Below, in pieces: positions 60,812-64,000 of a stretch of 64,000 nucleotides of DNA. The first letter of the stretch is position 1; every line of letters begins with the position of its first letter. The stretch comes from TOLSYN sp963849065. GTDB lineage: Bacteria > Acidobacteriota > Terriglobia > Terriglobales > Acidobacteriaceae. Made by a program: the position numbers and the translations under genes. The DNA is taken from NCBI GenBank assembly GCA_963849065.1, contig CAWKFM010000005.1:620001-684000 (forward strand), written 5' to 3'. Below the pieces are notes generated by a model. The model was given only the letters and a program-made list of their open reading frames with translations. It had not been told where the DNA came from and searched no databases.

Positions 60812-61807
60812 TTACTCGTTTGTAAAAACGGTCAGGCCGCGCACATCCTTATCCTGGTATATGACGCTCGGTGGGGCGGACATCAGCTCACAAGGATTTG
60901 TAGGCTGCCTCACCGCTGTAGCGAGGCAAGGATTCTTGTGACCATCTACGTCTTCTGCGGAATTGGGCACAGCAAGAGCCTGCGTCGCTTCTCCTGCCGC
61001 AGGTTCACCGTTCAAATATGCATCGATGCTGCCCTCCATCTCTGTAGGAAAAGATGGGGCAGAACCGACAAGATTGGCTCTATAAGTCTTCAGCATGACT
61101 TCCCTGAAGACCGGGAGTGCAGCCCTGCTTCCGGTTTCCATTCCGCCCAATGAGCGATTGTCGTCGAATCCGATGCGCACCGCGATAGTAATTCCGTTTG
61201 GGCCGTATGTAGACCCGACAAAGAGGGCATCCCGGTAGTCGTTCGTGGTGCCTGTTTTTCCCATTACCGGGATTGGGAAAGTACGCGCATCGAGCTCATG
61301 AGCGGTCCCCGATGGAAGACGCACCACGCCGCGCATTCCTTCCTGGATCAACGATAACTGTTCTCCGGTGTCGCTGCTTGAACAGCAAGGCGCAGAATGC
61401 GTATACGCAACGTCGCCTCCGCTATGTCGAATTTGTGCGATCACGTAAGGGTCCGCGTGTATGCCGCTAGCCATGAAGCGGTAAGCGTTCGCGAGTTCGA
61501 GCAGTGTAACAACAGATGCGCCGAGTGCGGTGCTGGCATAGGGCTGCAATACGGTATGGATACCGATATCGCGGGCTGTATCCAAGACAGAATCAATCCC
61601 AATCTGTTGAACAATCCAAATGGCCGCTGCGTTTCTCGACTCGGCCAGCGCCTGCCGGGCCGGGATTACGCCCTTGAATTGATGATCGAAGTTAGTGATC
61701 CACTTCAACGGACGATTTCCGGAGTCAGCTACCGAGATGGGTTCGTCGGATACGGGAGTATTCAGATCGAATGCACCCTGTTGAAACGCCGCTAGAGTGC
61801 TGTTCAA
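60812..61807 (-). pseudogene. Class A penicillin-binding protein, C-terminal transpeptidase fragment
   Basis: The fragment has the SxN motif in ESRNAAAIWI and the KTG motif in VMGKTGTTNDYRDALFVG, with the following GYDDNRSLGG-type region. The glycosyltransferase domain and the SxxK active-site serine are absent at its 5' end. The long disordered tail (DGHKNPCLATAVRQPTNPCE LMS) has two Cys pairs. Without SxxK it cannot acylate. The truncation point near 61807 shows no IS. Confidence 0.8.
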
Positions 61808-62104
61808 TATGAGTCACATTCAGGCCGACCGTTACGCTCTATTTAGGGTGCAGTCAGCGGCAACTGAGAAGGCTCCGGTGTGCGGCAGGTGACGGGGTGA
61901 CAACTCGGGCGGCTGATTGGGGTATAAAGCCTGCCGAGATTGTCGGGAGTAGCATTTAAAACAATTATCTTCGCACTCCATGGCTTTCATCCGGAGCGCC
62001 CGGCGAAATGCACCAGTACATTTCATAAATCGCGTCCAAGCGCAGTTCCGGCTCCTGTGCTGCACAGGAGCCGGACGTTTACCTATGTCACGAGCGATTT
62101 CTAG
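61808..62104. other. Intergenic region with terminator-like palindrome
   Basis: No gene recognised. Ends with the CTAG target site of the IS5-type element. Confidence 0.5.
62048..62074. terminator. Perfect 13-1-13 palindrome, likely terminator
   Basis: CCGGCTCCTGTGC-T-GCACAGGAGCCGG. Same architecture as at 27000. It is probably the terminator of the minus-strand gene at 62997-63317, now separated from it by the inserted IS. Confidence 0.65.
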
Positions 62105-62996
62105 AGCGTGTTTCATAAATAGATTCTGCCTCAGATCAGGTACTTACATGTGAGGCGGGTTAGCTGGTGAGCTTCTGTCATGAAGAAGCGGCAGAAGCTG
62201 TTGACCGATGAACAATGGGAACTGATTGAACCGTTGCTACCCCAGCCGAGACTTCGGCGTGATCGTCGAGGACGGCCATGGGCGTCAAACCGGGCTTGCT
62301 TTGAAGGCATCCTCTGGATTCTGCAAACTGGAGCAGCATGGCGTTTTCTGCCGGACGAGTTTCCCTCGCCGTCGACCTGTTGGCGTCGGCTGAAGCAGTG
62401 GGAAGACGAGGGCGTCTGGCTGGATGCGTGGCGCACCCTGCTGGGCGCATTGGACGGGGAAGGGTTACTCAAGTGGGACGAGACCTTCTTGGACGGCAGC
62501 TTCGCTCCGGCAAAAAAGGGGGCGCAGCCGTCGGTAAAACCAAGCGTGGCAAGGGAACGAAGTGGATGGTACTGGTCGACGGTCAAGGTCTTCCGCTGGG
62601 AGTTCGGCTCGAAAGTGCCTCTCCGGGAGAAGCTACACTTGCGGAGGCCACGCTCGCTGAAGTCCGCGTGCCGCGCCCAAAAGGACGGCCGAGGCAGAAG
62701 CCCGAGCGCGTGATCGCAGACCGGGCATACGACTCCGACCCGTTGCGTGAGCGATTTAGGAAACGGGGCATCGAGTTGATCGTGCCTTACCGGAAGAATA
62801 GCAAGCTGCGGCGCTTCGAAGATGGACGCAAACTGCGGCGTTATCTTCGCCGCTGGATCGTGGAGCGGACAAACGCATGGCTCGGTCAGTTCCGTCGATT
62901 GCTGGTTCGCCATGAGCATCTGCTCTCCACCTACCGCGCCTTCTTCTACATAGCCTGCTTCTGGATTACCCTGCGGCACTGTTTATGAAACACGCT
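62105..62996 (+). mobile_element. IS5-family (IS427-like) insertion sequence
   Basis: The inner ends AGCGTGTTTCATAAA (62105) and TTTATGAAACACGCT (ending 62996) are exact inverted repeats. CTAG flanks both sides (62101-62104, 62997-63000), as expected of the duplicated CTAG target of this group. Length 892 bases. Clean ends suggest a recent insertion. Confidence 0.9.
62180..62988 (+). CDS. IS5-type transposase made by -1 frameshifting
   Basis: The first frame (62180-62713) starts MKKRQKLLTDEQWELIEPLL and shows a first Asp in WDETFLDGSFAPAKKG. At A62512 AAA AAG the zero frame reads A AAA AAG, a classical -1 slippery site. The -1 frame continues GAAVGKTKRGKGTKWMVLVD then ERVIADRAYDSDPLRERFRK and the Glu region RRWIVERTNAWLGQFRRLLV, ending at 62988. 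This supplies the complete DDE set. Without the shift a truncated protein ends at 62713. Confidence 0.85.
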
Positions 62997-63317
62997 CTAG
63001 TGTTTATCCTCATGATGATCGTTGTGGCCTCGTGCAGCTTTTCCGTCCCTGAATTTGTCGTCATACTGTTTATTCCCGTGGGCGTCCATCTGATACCGGG
63101 TGCCACCGCCATAGTAGTAACCGTCGTGCAGTCCGGAATCCCAATTGTGCGAGGTATAGTAGCCCTCGTCATACACCACGACCGGAGCAGGTGCAACGAC
63201 AACCTCCGGCGCTCCGATGGCAACGCCTACATGTACCTGGGCAACTGCTTTAGGTGCTGCCATGAACGTACCGACCAAAACCAAACCAGATAACGCGAGT
63301 GCGGTTTTCTTCAACAT
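62997..63317 (-). CDS. Secreted aromatic/His-rich small protein (106 aa)
   Basis: The signal peptide is LKKTALALSGLVLVGTFMAA (cleaved near VAQ). The mature part has VHVGVAIGAPEVVVAPAPVV, then YYTSHNWDSGLHDGYYYGGG, and ends with HNDHHEDKH. The stop TAG (62997-62999, minus) lies within the CTAG that was duplicated by the IS5-type element, so the coding region was not truncated. GGGAGATTCTAA precedes the ATG. The terminator appears to be the palindrome at 62048, beyond the IS. Confidence 0.75.
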   Translation of the reverse strand: MLKKTALALSGLVLVGTFMAAPKAVAQVHVGVAIGAPEVVVAPAPVVVYDEGYYTSHNWDSGLHDGYYYGGGTRYQMDAHGNKQYDDKFRDGKAARGHNDHHEDKH

Positions 63318-63469
63318 TTAGAATCTCCCTTGCTCTTTTGCTGCAATATCAAACTGACGGAAACGCTGCGAGATTCGAACACACACGGTGCATGTTTTTC
63401 TCCTCATGCGAGATCCACATCCGGTGGAACCCCACTACCATCATCTTCTACCCCTGGCGTTCCAAAGTC

Positions 63470-63485
63470 TGGTCAATAACGCTCA
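63470..63485 (-). promoter_or_regulatory. Crp-type 5-6-5 operator
   Basis: TGGTC-AATAAC-GCTCA. Minus-strand GAAGAT (63443-63448) lies 32 bp from its centre, predicting a start near 63436 for the gene at 63317. Confidence 0.6.
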
Positions 63486-63532
63486 GGTGCCCAGCGCAGG
63501 CGATGCAAAGCGTCCAGGCTGCCAGATTGTCG

Positions 63533-63790
63533 AAGTCAAAGTGGATTGCCCCCGCGTCGTTATCGCCGGAAGACGAGAGATGGCGTCGGAATCTGAGGAT
63601 GAGACGGACGAAAGCGCCTGCGTTGACAGAATGTGAAGGAGTTTTACACCGAGTTCCAGCGGACATCGATCATAAAAAGGCGACCGCAGACCTCAAGGAC
63701 GGCGTGCTTGAGATTCTCCTGCCGAAATGCGTCCAGAGCACGAAGGTAAAAGCACTGGGCAAGAACTGCGTGGAAAGTTTCGACAATTAA
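63533..63790 (+). pseudogene. Hsp20 small heat-shock protein remnant
   Basis: Two frames must be joined. The first reads VEVKVDCPRVVIAGRREMAS, like the ACD start; the second reads HRVPADIDHKKATADLKDGV LEILLPK, the typical end of the alpha-crystallin domain (DGVLEITLPK). A frameshift near 63635 separates them. The N-terminal part is not recognisable. It is non-functional. Confidence 0.65.
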
Positions 63791-64000
63791 AGGCACAGGT
63801 CGAATGGCCGGGGCTGACGCATTCCCGTTTTCATCCCTCACGCTATCGGGGAAAACTGCCTCTTCACGGGTACTTTAAGCATCCGGCTCCTATACTGCTT
63901 TACCCCATTCCAGTAGCGCGTTGACGACTCTGTTCGACGTTTAGCCGGACAGCAGACTGTGAATATTGTGTCATCGCCTGCTGCGGGCTCCGACTTGGTT
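63791..64000. other. Window end, nothing recognised
   Basis: About 210 bases after the Hsp20 remnant, with no supported gene or structure. Confidence 0.5.

Noticed and set aside
61801..61816. TGTTC-AATATG-AGTCA as a further 5-6-5 site
   Set aside because: The right arm departs from consensus and it overlaps the start of a truncated PBP fragment with no promoter logic.
1..64000. CRISPR arrays, tRNA or rRNA genes, riboswitches
   Set aside because: No regularly spaced direct repeats, cloverleaf-like segments or rRNA motifs were seen. A tRNA scan and a covariance-model search were not possible here.

Overview
The window looks like an accessory, stress-related chromosomal region of a soil Acidobacteriota (Terriglobia-like). 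That assignment is an inference from gene content: Crp/Fnr paralogs, YXWGXW and SYLF proteins, CsbD, DUF3309, lmo0937-type and Thivi_2564-type small membrane proteins, an LssY_C protein, OmpA-domain proteins, and many insertion sequences and decayed genes. No rRNA, tRNA or CRISPR array was seen.

Layout. 1-5.7 kb is a shortened, partly decayed second copy of the material at 41.0-60.3 kb: methyltransferase-like gene, small membrane protein, CsbD, Dps fragment, an unknown gene, a histidine-kinase fragment, two response regulators and a Crp/Fnr regulator. It is cut at 5709 by an IS3-type element whose transposase gene holds a group II intron (5.7-9.2 kb). 9.3-13.2 kb carries acetate kinase and phosphoketolase. 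13.2-19.6 kb is a minus-strand block of secreted and envelope proteins (zinc phospholipase C-like, YXWGXW, OmpA). 20.2-24.9 kb has a proton P-type ATPase and a PPK2 gene split by an IS630 element. 25-29 kb holds small stress proteins, a Crp/Fnr regulator and a SYLF protein. 29.3-32.8 kb is a tightly overlapping glycosyltransferase/GH130/small-protein operon. 34-37.7 kb is an Mla-type lipid transport operon. 38-40.4 kb has an Nramp gene with a nonsense codon and secreted proteins. 40.7-60.4 kb is the long version of the duplicated block, with an ECF sigma factor, an LssY_C protein, an OmpA protein, a KaiC-like ATPase, a REC-RsbRD-like regulator, and a full CHASE3-PAS-PAS kinase with its response regulators. 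60.4-64 kb holds remnants (PBP, IS630, Hsp20) and an IS5-type element.

How the genes may work together. Two palindromic operator families recur. (1) A 5-6-5 palindrome of Crp type, TG(A/G/T)(G/T)C-N6-G(A/C)(A/C/T)CA, lies in at least fifteen intergenic positions. At most of them the operator centre is 32-33 bp from a -10-like hexamer, which is the class II activator geometry (about -41.5). The genes served include the proton ATPase, SYLF, CsbD, Mla, Nramp, sigma factor, OmpA and REC-RsbRD genes. (2) A three-half-site array, TGTAGG-N6-CCTACA-N17-CCTACA, occurs four times with identical spacing, before both receiver-only regulators and both long Crp/Fnr regulators. A two-tier circuit is the simplest reading: the kinase and NarL-type regulator act on the TGTAGG arrays, which drive Crp/Fnr regulators acting on the 5-6-5 sites. 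Its logic would resemble DosR or FixK/FNR stress regulons, but the operator sequences differ. The motifs and spacings are seen in the sequence; the wiring is inference.
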